The notes under the pieces were generated by a model, which did no database searches, was not told the origin of the DNA, and saw nothing but the letters and a program-made list of their open reading frames with translations. A stretch of 64,000 nucleotides of DNA from Exophiala sp. HKRS030 (Eukaryota > Ascomycota > Eurotiomycetes > Chaetothyriales > Herpotrichiellaceae), in the NCBI GenBank assembly GCA_023897205.1, contig JAHWDD010000006.1, forward strand, positions 2,232,001 to 2,296,000, given 5' to 3'. Position 1 is the stretch's first letter, and each line of letters begins with the position of its first letter. Below are positions 22,999-34,288 of this stretch, one piece after another. Both the position numbers and the translations under genes were made by a program.

Positions 22999-23988
22999 AT
23001 GGTCAACTTCAACCCATCAAAAGATATTCCACCACTCACGAACAAAGTCATCCTCGTGACGGGGGGCAACATAGGCCTCGGAAAGCAGTCAATCCTCGAA
23101 TTCGCCCGCCACGGCAGACCGAAAGAGATATGGCTCGCTTCTAGGAACTTGGAGAGGGGCAAGGCCGCAGCTGAGGATATTGTTCAACGACAATTAGTAG
23201 TGTCAGACACGACGGCGACGACGACGACGACGAAAGTCAAAGTGCTAGAGATGGACCTTTCGTCGCTGCAGAGCGTGAGGGTCGCGGCGGAGAGGTTCCT
23301 CTCCGAGAGCGACAGATTAGATATCTTGATGCTCAACGCTGGCGTAATGGCGACTCCGCCGGGCATGACGGTGGACGGGTACGAGGTCCAATGGGGGACG
23401 AACCACGTCGGACACGCGTTGCTTGCGAGGTTGATGTTGCCTATTCTCGAAAGGACTGCCAAACTGGAAGAATGTGCTGCTGGTGATGACGGTCATGGTC
23501 ATGGTGATGTGAGAATCGTGAGTTTGTCGAGTCACGGACACGTCTATGGGCCCCAGGGGGGTGTTGTCTTTGAGAGTCTCAAAACCGACGGGGCGAAGTT
23601 GGGTGCCTACGAAAGATACGGACAGAGTAAACTTGCAAACATCCTTTGGGCGAAGGAGATGAGTAGGAGGTACCCTTGGATGAAGGTGGTCAGTGTCCAT
23701 CCGGGAGTTGTCAGCACGAATTTGTTGAACGGAGCGACGGGGTCTCCGGGATGGATCAAGGCTGTCTTCGGCGCGGGTAGGGCCATGGGTTTGACGAGTA
23801 GTGTCGAAAAGGGCGTGAGGAATCAACTGTGGGCTGCCACGGCCAAGGAGGACCTCGTCAAGAATGGAGAGTATTTTGAACCCGTGGGTGTGATGGGAAA
23901 GGGAAGCAAACACACCCAAGATGACGAGTTGGCGAGGAAGGCCTGGGAGTGGACCGAGGCAGAGCTGGGTCGGTTCCTTGGAGAGTGA
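22999..23988 (+). CDS. Short-chain dehydrogenase, retinol dehydrogenase-like
   Basis: A single exon of 329 residues. The cofactor motif TGGNIGLG is at residues 21-28, followed by LASRNLERG, an Arg typical of NADP binding. DLSSLQSV, LNAGVMATP, SLSSHGH and YGQSKLAN supply the structural and catalytic Asn-Ser-Tyr-Lys set of the extended WW-oxidoreductase/retinol-dehydrogenase-like SDRs common in moulds. A run of threonines from an ACG repeat (about residues 72-78, 23207-23232) is inserted before the conserved MDLSS strand and is probably a recent expansion in a surface loop. A His/Gly-rich insert (GDDGHGHGD) is a second loop. The substrate is unknown; no obvious metabolic partner lies next to it. 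Confidence 0.88.
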   Translation: MVNFNPSKDIPPLTNKVILVTGGNIGLGKQSILEFARHGRPKEIWLASRNLERGKAAAEDIVQRQLVVSDTTATTTTTKVKVLEMDLSSLQSVRVAAERFLSESDRLDILMLNAGVMATPPGMTVDGYEVQWGTNHVGHALLARLMLPILERTAKLEECAAGDDGHGHGDVRIVSLSSHGHVYGPQGGVVFESLKTDGAKLGAYERYGQSKLANILWAKEMSRRYPWMKVVSVHPGVVSTNLLNGATGSPGWIKAVFGAGRAMGLTSSVEKGVRNQLWAATAKEDLVKNGEYFEPVGVMGKGSKHTQDDELARKAWEWTEAELGRFLGE

Positions 23989-26029
23989 GGCTGGCTGGTG
24001 GTATATCAAACGTGCCGAAAGGAAGAGGTGGTTGTTTCGAGGTCTTTTCGAGGCTACTCTTCAGATACATCTCGGTAATAAGAGCAAAATCAGGAGAAGT
24101 TTCCTTTTTTTGTCAAAGAGTGGTTACGATCGATTACGATATTGTTCGATTGGGGTTGAGAAGGAAGGGCATCTGGGGTGCAATGGCTTCTTCCCTATGT
24201 CGATCGTTTGCAACGTCCTCCTTCCTTTCGCACCGAGGAGGACGCCCTGAGCATGGGATCGAGGTTTGGCGCAACTTTGAGGGCCTATAAGGAGGCGACT
24301 TTTTGGTCGTCTCTCGGGTGCTTGCTGACAGTTGGTCGTCCGTGATGATAAAGGGGCCAGATACGGAGTATCAGCACGTGCCAGAGGAACGTGTTGTTTC
24401 TAGTTTACCAAAGTTCCATGTTGAAGTTTTGGGATTATAAGCATGATATTCCCAACATTACTGTCTTTCTACTTAGTGGTCACGTCAGTGAAGTTGTTGG
24501 AAATTTGATGGCGAGGCTGTGCCTTGAAAGTCGGTGGTCTGTGGGCAAGTTACGGGCTATAATTAGGAAAACGGGGACGCGCCGGTGCCAGAAGCCGGGG
24601 GCATCTGTGCTTTTCGGCTTTAAGCCTTTAACAGTAGTAGACTCAAGCGAGCCGTTGATATCAACAAATACTCCGTAATAATGCGGATGAAGAAGAATAT
24701 CTTCAGTCGGGGTTCGCCATAGAAGTACGTACAGTGGACTCGACGAATGAAACTAGCCTTGCTGCCGCTGCAGGTACGAGAAGGCCTGAGAATCGAAAGA
24801 GATCTGGGTCTGGCAAGGGCTGCTATACTTGTATTAGTTCATCATCGCAATGGCAGGCATTAATACGAAGTACAGTAGTGACGCGAAGGATTTCGGCGAG
24901 AGTCGCGTCAGTAGAAGAATCTTCAGCCCAATGAGATGCCCATTATTCAAGATACGGAGTCCTCTAACCATCACCCAACTCCCCCGGGTGATTTTTTGGG
25001 TCTCTGGATGTCTCGACTGCGCCCCAAATCCCACCCAAAGCACAGAACTCTCTGGCTTTCCCCTCCACAGGGTCACCCGTCAGTCTATACCCCTTGCAGT
25101 ATTTCGTGTGTACGGATACTATGGCATCAATCAACACCGCCATCCCGATGAATTAATGTCTGTGAGAAAACGATGAGAGGAATGATGATACGGGCGGAAA
25201 GATGACAGGAGGCTACAAATGCATCCTATTCATCTACTCAGCAGCAACAGCACCCTCTCAGGCTGCTCATCAGCTTCATCGCTTTTGGACACACTTGAGG
25301 TTTCGAATTTTTCCACCCGTCATGGCCGATGTCCCAAGGTAACGTAATTGTGGCCATGCTGACAAGAAAGAAGCAAAGCCACCACTGTCGGACGACTGGC
25401 TCCATCCCATGCGAATCCTCCCGCACAGAGTTGCAGGACTTGAACGACCCCTGACAGGCCATCGATCGAGAAGCGAGCCTCTGGATATCCACTTGTCCCC
25501 CCGGCTCTGACCAACGCCATGAGCCCACCAGAAGAGCCCCTGCACCCGCTTCCCCCTGTCGACCCACTACGCCTCTCCATCGACGCTTCGAAAAAGCCCT
25601 TTCATATGCTGAGGCTGCGTATGCTCTGAAACGGTGTTGCCAATTGTGGAATCCCCATGCTCACTACCACGCGCGCCAGGCGGCATATCTTTTGTTCGAG
25701 AACTCCCCCAACTGAAAATCAGAGTCCCTTTCGTCTTTTGGTGCATATCATTTATCAGTATCTTGCAGATCACAATCTTTACTCTACTATCGCTCGCTAT
25801 TCTTCACCTTCGTTCTCGACAGAAACACGCTTTGGACAGTCACTCGCTTTACCAATCCCCCCGAGACCATCATCACACACCTTTCGTTTCACCCCATTCC
25901 TAGAAGGCATTTATATACATCTCGACAATTGGAAGATAAAATTTTGGTCAAGGAGTCGATCGAAGAGGAATACCCCGCCGCTCGACGGCAACACAGAGCA
26001 TTCCTGGGTACAGAAACATACGGGCAATC
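23989..26029. other. Intergenic 2.0 kb with a possible gene relic
   Basis: No intact gene. It contains three TACTCCGTA-type motifs (24362, 24669, 24953), a possible Zn2Cys6 fragment at 24734-24834 and, from about 25700, the pyrimidine-rich promoter and leader of the FLC gene. Confidence 0.45.
24734..24834 (+). pseudogene. Possible relic of a Zn2Cys6 regulator N terminus
   Basis: The frame beginning VDSTNETSLAAAAG runs into RKRSGSGKGCYTC. That resembles the segment just before and including the first CxxC of fungal Zn2Cys6 proteins (usually KGCxTCRxRK). Instead of a basic loop and four more cysteines it continues into Ser-rich sequence and a stop, and I found no splice that restores the cluster. 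There is no ATG in a good place. It may be a decayed regulator or a coincidence; confidence is low. Confidence 0.2.
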
Positions 26030-28237
26030 ATGTGGACTCCTTCAGTGGCAGTCTTTGCCTCTCTGGCTCTCCTTCCCTCCGTCCTTGCAACAGACATCTT
26101 GAAAACCAGTGGTGTGTCGAATTGCAACAATGGGTCGTCTCAGATCAAAGTCAACAAACTCGACATTTCTTTCGATCGTTCGACGAACAATATCAATTTC
26201 GATGCTTCAGGTACCAGTGAACAGAAACAATATGTGACGGCGCACCTGGTGGTCCAGGCATATGGTATACAAGTATACGAGAAAGAGTTCGACCCCTGTT
26301 CACCAGATACGAGAGTCGATCAACTCTGTCCCGGTAGGTGAACTCCCACAGTTCACATTGTTGGCCTATTCTAACATTTTTTCATAGTACCGGCAGGAAC
26401 ATTTTCCGCCAATGGAAGTCAAGAGATCCCTTCTTCGTATACCTCACTCATTCCCTCGATCGCATACTCGCTACCTGATCTTGACGGAGACGCTCAATTG
26501 ACCCTGAAGAATAAAGGAGGACAACAAATTGCGTGCGTACAATCTGGTGTCACAAATGGCAAGTCTGTAGAGGTGCCTGCCGTGTCATATGTTGCGGCAG
26601 CTGTTGCGGCGGCAGCCTTGGGTGTGTCACTTGTCGGTGCCGCTGCCGCGGGCGGTCATCCTGGTGCTAGCTCCTCAAGCCCTGGATTCTCAGAGGTTGT
26701 GTGGTGGTTCCAGGGACTGGCCATGAACGGCATGCATTCAGTGCCATATCCTAGCATCTATCGGAGCTTCGCCAAAAATTTCGCCTTCAGTACGGGTCTA
26801 GTCTCCTGGGGCGGCCTCCAAAGGTCGATTGACAGTTTCCGATCACATACTGGAGGCAATCTGACCAACGAGAATTACAATGACCTCAAAAATACCACCC
26901 TGGTGTTTTCCGATGGGTCTACGGCCCAGACTACTACTAACATCGGCAAACGTGCTCTTTTGTTCCTGCGAGACGTCAGCACCAAGATCAACGGCACCGA
27001 TGACTCTAGCTCTGGCTCAGACTCGGACTCGACATCGCATCTTGTCAAGGGCATCCAAGGCTACGTCGAACAACTCACCATTCCAGAAACCAACACCTTT
27101 ATGACCGTTCTTCTCATATTCGCTATAGTGATTGGCGCGATTGTTGTTGGCATTCTACTGTTCAAGGTCATTCTCGAAGCCTGGGCACTCTTTGGCAAAT
27201 TCCCAAAGGCCCTCGCCACTTTCCGCAAGGAATACTGGCGCGTCATGGCTCAGACCATCACTTCTCTCATTCTTTTGCTGTATGGTGTCTGGACACTGTA
27301 CTGTATTTTCCAATTCACCCATGGCGACTCGTGGGCTGCTAAGCTTCTGGCTGCTTTGACCTTGGCGTCGTTCACATTGCTTCTCGCTTTCTACACTTGG
27401 AAGATCTGGAGTGTTGTCCACAAGCTTAAGAAGCTGGAAGGCAACGCCGACGCTCTTTACGAAAACAAAGAAACCTGGAAGAAGTACAAGCTCTTTTACG
27501 AAAACTACAAGCGTGGCTACTGGTGGCTGTTCGTGCCGGCCATTGTCTACATGTTTGCCAAAGGGTGTGTCTTGGCTGCCGGCGAGGGCCACGGCATGTT
27601 CCAAACCGTTGGTCAGCTGATCATCGAGTCGCTCATGCTCATTTTGCTGCTTTGGAGCCGACCCTACAACCGCAAGTCCGGCAACTGGATCAACATCATC
27701 ATTCAGATCGTCCGAGTCGCTTCGGTCATCTGCATCTTGGTGTTTGTGGAGGAGCTCGGAATCGCCCAGACGACCAAGACAATCACCGGTGTGGTGTTGA
27801 TCGCCGTCCAGTCCGGCTTGACGGCGATCCTCGCCCTCTTGATCTTCATCAACAGCATCATCACCTGCTGCAAGGAGAACCCTCACCGTAAGCGACGCAA
27901 GGCCGCCGAGAAGCAAATCCACGAGGACATCGAAGGGGACGCGTTCCTCATGGAGCCGAACCCTTATACCTCGTCGCCGTCTCGGGGTACGGGCAAAGTC
28001 TCCGACCCGGCCCAAGGGTACGAACCGATGCGTGCCAACGCGTACTCTCGATTCGGTCCCATTCGCGATGACAGCCAAGAGACCCTCGTCAAGGGCGCGG
28101 CCGGCATGGGATACACGGGCTATCGAAGTTTGAGCCACGGACAAGATTCCATCACCGAGGGCGGCAGTCCACCTCCTCCTTTCTCCCGGACCCCGAGATT
28201 GCCAGATCTCGCTTTTGAACAGTACAGACACAAATAA
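26030..28237 (+). CDS. Flavin carrier / TRP-like channel (FLC family)
   Basis: Exons 26030-26333 and 26388-28237 give 717 residues; the 54-nt intron has a GTAGGT donor, TCTAAC branch and CATAG acceptor. Residues 1-20 are a signal peptide (cleavage after SVLA). An ML-like lipid-binding domain with paired cysteines follows to about residue 160. Eight or more hydrophobic helices come next, including TFMTVLLIFAIVIGAIVVGILLF and WINIIIQIVRVASVICILVFV, the TRP-like region. The cytosolic tail carries poly-basic HRKRRKAAEK and ends in Ser/Pro-rich sequence. FLC proteins sit in ER or vacuole-type membranes and are tied to FAD transport, calcium and cell-wall integrity. Length and domain order match; which FLC paralogue it is cannot be told. 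Confidence 0.92.
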
Positions 28238-28834
28238 AGGTTGGGCGAGGTTTCTTTTGTGATTTTTGTTATCCAGCAAGCGTTGTTGCGGCTCATGCGA
28301 AAATTGGTTCGGATGTTTTTGATATATATATGTATATATCATCGGGCATCTCTCTTGATACGCCGAAGATTATGACTTTTGATTGGGAAGGGGCTCACTC
28401 TCCTTGAAACAAGCATAGCGTGGGGCTTTTTCCTAAAGCCTGGGGGTTGGATTGGTGACCTGATAACACGAGAGGGACGGATATACTCGTCACGATATGG
28501 GGGAGAAACTGGTAGATTTATAGCTTAATATTATCCTTGCACATACCACACGGACAAGTGTTTTTTTGGTTCATTGTTACTTACCTCTGGTATCAAGTCA
28601 GATTCATGACCTTGACTCGGCGTTGTAATCAAAGGGGGTCGTTTCGTATGGAGTACAGGGGCAAAATTTGGCTTCCTCTCATGTTATTGCATGATCAGGC
28701 TAGGGTTACCCGTATCCTTGCAGCCATCTCTTTCATCGCCCATACGGATGCATCATGGCACACAAAAAGTCCGGATATATATTTCAAGTATCCCAAGTAT
28801 TCAAACTCTGTATTTTTCCATCTCCCGAAACATT
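28238..28834. other. Convergent 3' region FLC / GH128
   Basis: 597 bp between two stop codons. TATATATATG-like runs near 28322-28340 fit polyadenylation signals. No frame of note. Confidence 0.45.
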
Positions 28835-29458
28835 CTAAAAAAAAGCCCGACCACCCAAAACGACGTTCGTCACGACCGCAAGCATCGTCATTGAGAAACT
28901 GCGTCTGTCCCTCATCGCCACCCCTCCATTCTTACTACCTTGGCCTGTTTGTCCCTTTTCGAATCCGTTCTCCTCCCCACCCAGATACTGAGCTCCCAGG
29001 CCCGTGAGTTTCCCGTGGCCGTCCAGCATGCTCACCCCGTCACCGGTCCATTCGTTGGCGTCGGACGACCGGAAAGACCCGAACCAAGAGTACCTCTCCA
29101 GGTAGTCCAACCCGTCGAGGTACCGTAGTGATTGGTCCATCATGGCTAACGCGACCGTGGCCGAGGTGTCCGGGACGGCGAATTCGGTGAGCCATACTTT
29201 GGCGTCGGGGTACAAACTGTGGAGGTTGCCCAACCACGAAGCCAGACCTGAAAAGGGTCCGTAAAAATGTGTGGCTAGGAAGTCGTACGGACACCCGTGG
29301 GTGCTGTTCAGACCGTGACATGTCTTGTTGAAGTTGGAGAGCCACGTTAGTCCAGACGCGGACCCTGATGTCGATGGCCTGTATGTACCTTGTCAGATAT
29401 CGCGTCACAAACCGTCAAAGATGAAACCCCCCATTGGTCGTAGAAGATATATAGATTC

Positions 29459-29509
<51 letters not shown>

Positions 29510-29981
29510 AGATGACGTACCAACTGATTTTCAAATTATATGGTTCCTCCCTCAGTGGTGCGACAAAGTCTAGGTAAGCTTTGGCCGCGTCACTGGGGGA
29601 AGTGTTTGACCCGCCGTCGGAGGATGAAATGTCAGGCTCGTTGAACGACAGGACGTGAGTCGCGTTCGAAAGAGTCTTGATGGTCGCCACGTCTTCGTGG
29701 GCGTTGGTGGCCCCGTGGACCATGGGCACGAATTCGACGACGTCATCGGAAAGACTGTCGGTGGGCCAGGGTGAGTAGTTGTAGTACCAAGTCAATGGGG
29801 AACCGGATCGGGTGAAAATTGAATCGTCTTTGGATGAGTGAGAGGTGTAGATGTAGATCAAACCTCTTTTGGATGTGGAGTTTGTGGAGGCGGTGGTTGT
29901 GAGTTGTGGCCAGAGACACAGGAGGAGAAGGAGGAGGAGGAGGAGGAGGGCCCGGAGTGGTAGTGTTGTGGGTGATAACAT
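28835..29981 (-). CDS. GPI-type GH128 glycoside hydrolase (Asl1-like beta-glucanase)
   Basis: Exons 29981-29521 and 29378-28835 give 334 residues. The start is followed by a signal peptide with a run of ten leucines. The PF11790-type core begins at RGLIYIYTS; W64 and Y66-Y67 lie in the TWYYNYSPWP strand. The two catalytic acids are intact: Glu115 in SFNEPD (acid/base) and Glu219 in WLTEFA (nucleophile). A second-half motif is HFYGPFSGLASW. The last 20 residues are hydrophobic after a small-residue region, so the enzyme is probably GPI-anchored to the membrane or wall. GH128 enzymes cut beta-1,3-glucan; S. pombe Asl1 is an alkali-sensitive-linkage wall protein. The 142-nt intron contains a (GA)23 tract. 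Confidence 0.9.
29462..29507. repeat. (GA)23 microsatellite inside a GH128 intron
   Basis: A 46-nt AG run that on the coding strand is a CT tract starting about 13 nt downstream of the 5' splice site (GTACGT). It makes up about a third of the 142-nt intron, and because it is near the donor it is not the usual polypyrimidine tract. Confidence 0.93.
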
Positions 29982-31858
29982 TGCTTATTGAGTTGTATTG
30001 TGTCGGGATTCTTGATGTCGAGTGCTGAATGTTTGGTGATTTAAACCGTGTTCTCGTTTTCGTGTCCGAGGTATATCGTGCCTCCGTAGTAGAGAGGAGT
30101 GTACCATATATAACTGAATATATACTTGGATGTTGCCGTATAGGTATAGGTAAGTCGGTACTTCGGTACTCTGTCAGTGTGGGTGTTTTGCTCATAAATC
30201 TCAAGGTATCTCCCCCCAAAAATATTAAAATATTCAAATATGTAGATCAACAAGTCGTGTAAATTCGTGCAAAGTCGTGACAGGGCATAGATATTTTTAT
30301 GTTCAAAAGAATCCTTTCAAGAGGTCAATCTTGACATTTTTGTAAGGATAGCCTTTTCTGGGTCGGCCATAGGATGGACGTGTCCCTTGTAGCAAAATGG
30401 ACTGCCGGTTGTCGTCTCATGTCAGGTTGTTTTTGATTGCAAGATCAAGGATTGTTGTAAGCCACGATAACGATCAGCCAGTCTGGATCTTGGTATGAGG
30501 TCATTCTCCACGAAATTGAGCCTCAGGGGTCAAGGATTTTCGGAAGAGGAAGATCAATCCTCCGGTTAACGATCATCACCACAGCCACCGACAAGCATCA
30601 GGAACTGTGGTATGTTGAATGAGACTTGAACACTGGTCTCTGTGATATTCTCACAACATGTCCAGAAATGCCAAAGCTGGGAAAGTCGGAGTCATAGTGC
30701 CATACAGTAGCTTTGTAGTTGTGGGGTTGACATTTACACCAGTCGTAGTCGTGGGGAGAGTATGTAGTATACAAATATATGCCCCTGGGGTCCGGGGAAC
30801 TTCTTTTTTTTAACACAAGAATCATGTTCATATGTCTCCAAGAGAGAGAACGAGCTTCAGTGGTTTCCGTATTTGCTTGGGAAGTCCAACACAGCTCCAA
30901 ATTCAAGGACTTTGATGAGTGAAGGCGAATGTGAAGGGCATCAGCCATCCGTACTCAACCCGGGAACATCGTCACATTCACCACCTTCACTACCGCCAGA
31001 AAAGGGGACAAAATTAGGAAAAATATATCTCGAGAAACAAAAAGTTTGGAGGTTCGAACCCAGGCTCTTTCTAATACTTATCCCGACTATGAACCCCCTT
31101 CACAACCTCTTTTTGTATAGTAGAGATTTGCTACAGTGGTCATGGAAACCCTGCCGACTCCCAAGTTTAATCCACTAAAGCAGGGTTTCCAAGGATAAGC
31201 CCAACCTCCAAACCAATTAGGACAAAGTCGCGCTTTTCGACGCGGTGAGTCTGTCTTAGTGGCCATCAAGGCGGTCCCTTTGTTGAAGTAAATTTTACTG
31301 GAATAACCATATGTACCCCTACAATACGAGGGTCCTTCACTACCTTGCAGAGCAGGTCTCCACTCGATCACCAAGTGGGATACCACCCGAAGGTCCCTAG
31401 GTAGGTGACTGATTGAAAAATGTGTAGGACTGTTTTCGGTAACGAGAAAAAGGTACGGCCTCTAAACGCTCGGCCAGAGTTGTCCAGGGGTTTGGCAGCC
31501 TCGTCGGACGATTAGTCAGGAAAAATACCATGCTCCAAGCAACCAGGGAAATGAAAGATTATGCCTGGGAAAATATCACTTCTGACATCGATCTGATTGT
31601 GCACTATGAGTACAACTCTTCTCACTTTCATTTTTTTGGTCTCGAGGTTTATCTATTCAGTTGGAATTGCAGAGGAGCAATCATCACCAACCCGGAATTG
31701 CCACCGCGCACATTGTCTAAGGTGTAGAGTATTGACAGTTGCAATGCAGTGTCTTTAATGCTCAGTAATGCTCAGCGTACCATCAAAATGTCCCCCAGAT
31801 GGTATGATGTGTCAAATCTCTTCTCCTGCCGACACAGAAATCTCTTTGAACCACCCAT
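29982..31858. other. Intergenic 1.9 kb with a 12-bp inverted repeat
   Basis: No gene. It includes the promoter of the GH128 gene (with AT-rich ATATTAAAATATTC near 30223) and a perfect 12-bp stem at 31143-31154 / 31180-31191. A tRNA-like GGTTCGAACCC at 31051 has no matching arms. Frames of 31530-31727 and 31087-31386 lack any domain. Confidence 0.45.
31143..31191. repeat. 12-bp inverted repeat (hairpin)
   Basis: TGGAAACCCTGC at 31143 and its exact reverse complement GCAGGGTTTCCA at 31180, with a 25-nt loop. It is in gene-free DNA, neither directly before nor directly after a gene. It could be a small hairpin RNA, a cruciform or the core of a decayed inverted-repeat element. Confidence 0.6.
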
Positions 31859-32778
31859 TTAGAAGCAGAAAACTTGATCCTCAAGCTTGCTAACAGGCCG
31901 AGCCTTTTGGTATCCGAGACTCTCTGTTGCCTTCTTCAATGCACTGACCATAGGCGGTGGACCACAGATCAAGATCTTGATGTCTGACGCCGGGGCAGGT
32001 AGTTTCTCCTTGATCATATCTGCAGTCACAAAGCCAACACCGCCGGTCCAACCTGCAGGTGGGTTGTTCAAGACATAGTGGACGCTGAAATCTGGGTCTT
32101 CCTTGTGGAGCGCATCCAGTTGCTCTTTCAGAAGGATGTCATCAGGGTTGACGTTGGCGAAGATCAAGTCAACTTTGGTGCGGTCGTTGCCTCCGTTCCT
32201 GGGTCGTCCACGGTTGATGGCTCGGATGATCTGCAGCATGGGAGTGATGCCCGTACCTCCAGCAATCATGCCAATGTGTCTGCAGAGATTCGGCTGATAA
32301 ACCATGGCTCCCTTGGGTCCACGAACCTTCATGGTGTCTCCAACCTTGAGTGTGGTCATATGCGCACTGATATTGCCTTGAGGGTATGCCTTGATCAATA
32401 ATTCGAACCAACCCTTGTCCTCATCTGAAGAGATGGGAGTGTACGAACGGACCACCTCTTTCTCTGCACCTTTGGGCGTGGCCGCAAGAGACATGTGCTG
32501 TCCGATGGGCAAGCCGAGAATGTCGGTAGGCTTGGGAAGAGCGAAGCGGTAGATTGCGACATTGTGAGATGTCTTCTTGATGTCGACAAGAGGGAACTCC
32601 TGGAAGGCGTCTGGCTTGAGGATCTTTCGCGATGAGGATGCTGTTGACGATGTGAGCGGAGAAGTGTCAGGCCACTTGACCTTCACAGCTACTTACCTCC
32701 ACCTGCAAGGAATTTGTAGCCCACGAATACTGCAGCGAGTGCAGCAGCAATTGCTGCTGCGACCGGAACCCAAGACAT
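31859..32778 (-). CDS. CBR1: NADH-cytochrome b5 reductase
   Basis: Exons 32778-32697 and 32640-31859 give 287 residues; the 56-nt intron (GTAAGT donor) lies between the membrane anchor and the catalytic part. Residues 3-24 are an Ala-rich transmembrane helix ([20 protein letters not shown]). FAD-binding motifs RSYTPISS and GNISAHM and the NADH motifs GGTGITPML and CGPPPM are intact, and the protein ends in Phe (DQVFCF), as is usual for the family. The enzyme passes electrons from NADH to cytochrome b5 for fatty-acid desaturation, sterol synthesis and diphthamide formation, on the ER or outer mitochondrial membrane. It is divergent from the DUF3605 gene. Confidence 0.95.
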
Positions 32779-33454
32779 ACCGGGATGTTATCTGGCTAAC
32801 CGTACGTAGAGCAGAAACGTCGATGGCTGCTTAGGGTACCGTGGAAGCAGTGAGAAGGAAGGACAACGGCGGCGGTGAGGTTGAAGTCTTCCGGTTGAGA
32901 AATCGGGGGTGGTGTTTAACCCCGAGTTTCTACTTGATCGACCTGGGATTCACTCTACAAAGCGCGCCTCAGCCAACACCACCAACTCTGGGAGGTCAAG
33001 ATGTAGATGTTAGAGAAACAAAAAATTAACGATGCGAGTATCGGAATTTGGGGATCACGGCGAAGAACGGAGACCTCAACACTCACAAAGTCTGGTAAAT
33101 ATTTTTGCCCGAAGAAACTACTAACGTGGGGCCAACCGGGGGGGCATTGTACTGCGTTGCTTTGTCCAACCCCTCCACGCCCTTCTCTCGCCCCCGTACC
33201 GGCGCCGGGATCAGAACAACACTTCGGCCAGGTTCATTCTCTCTTTTCCCAATACAAACTCCCCGGGATCTCGTGTTCACTTCTGGTCAATGGGTGCGGG
33301 GCCATTCCGTCGTTCGGAAAGTGAATACACGAAAAAGTCACGGACAACTCCTGGGTCATGAGCCAATTGTGTGTGGTATTTTCCCCAGCTTTGGTCAATC
33401 AATCCGGCGAGCATTACCTGTTCCTGATAAGCATCGGCCTCCAGGGTGCGAATC
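32779..33454. promoter_or_regulatory. Divergent promoter region CBR1 / DUF3605 gene
   Basis: 676 bp between the ATGs, GC-rich in the centre, with a CCCCTCCACG-type C-rich stretch around 33170-33200. No gene fits; frames at 33105-33497 have no domain. Confidence 0.5.
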
Positions 33455-34178
33455 ATGGCTCCAGATGAAGCTCTGGCCTCAACCCCATTCCCCCTGACAG
33501 CGCTTGACCGGGAGATATTGTCTATGAGCGATGACGACTTTCACCCACACACCTGGGAAGAACTGAAACAGATCATTGGTATGATTGGCATAATATCTTT
33601 TTCATACTCTACGAGGACGCCATCACGTCTAACTGAACTTAGCTGAAAATAATCTAAGCCTCTTCAAAAGATGGCCTTCAGATCTGAGACGGTACATCAA
33701 GTGGTCTGCTGAGACCAAGGCAGCTTATGGCACAATCCCAAACTTCATAATGAGGGAGAGGCTCAAATGGGCGCCGTTACCTTCGTCGACTGCTCAGACT
33801 GGCCCATTATTTGCCATCGAGAGTCCCATCCCATTTGCTCATGAAGCAGATTACAAGATCCTGGTCAACGACTGGCCATATGGTCTAGCTAAGGGCATTC
33901 GACACATTATCGTCTGGCTGAAGGTCAGGCTAGAGTCTGAATCCACCCGTGGTGACATGACGCCAAAATCTAGACAGCAGGTGGAGGACTTCATACAAAC
34001 CAGGTTTGTTGATCGAGTGAATGATCTACCAGGTCCAGCCGAGAAAGTCGTCTGGTTCAAGAACTGGACAGCCTTGCAATCTGTCCCGGGCATGGAGCAT
34101 GTGCATGTGCTTGTGAGAGATATTCCAGACGACATCATTGAAGAATGGACCGGTGGCGTGGAACCACTAAATGTATAG
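33455..34178 (+). CDS. DUF3605 protein, GIG1-like (N-acetylglucosamine-induced)
   Basis: Exons 33455-33578 and 33643-34178 give 219 residues; the 64-nt intron has a GTATGA donor and TTAG acceptor and joins in phase 1. The ATG at 33455 opens MAPDEAL. The family signature is visible throughout: LTALDREIL, TWEELKQII, LKRWPSDLRRYIKW, then ILVNDWPYG, IRHIIVWLKV and a C-terminal WFKNWTALQSVPGMEHVHVLVR. Candida GIG1, the named member, is induced by N-acetylglucosamine; the biochemical role is not established. It converges on the NFKBIL1-like gene, with only 110 bp between stop codons. Confidence 0.88.
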
Positions 34179-34288
34179 ACCTAGTGACTTTCAGCAAAGG
34201 ATTCTGCAAGTAGAATAGAGAATCTGACGCCCTCCGGATAGGTTGCCTTTGGTGGGCACGCCTATGCTAGGAGGCCACCCTTTGCATA

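Noticed and set aside
27155..28342. 395-codon minus-strand frame
   Set aside because: Antisense to the FLC gene, whose plus-strand protein has clear family motifs; this frame has none.
31045..31075. tRNA-like T-loop GGTTCGAACCC
   Set aside because: The flanking bases do not form a T stem, and no D arm, anticodon arm or acceptor stem fits around it.
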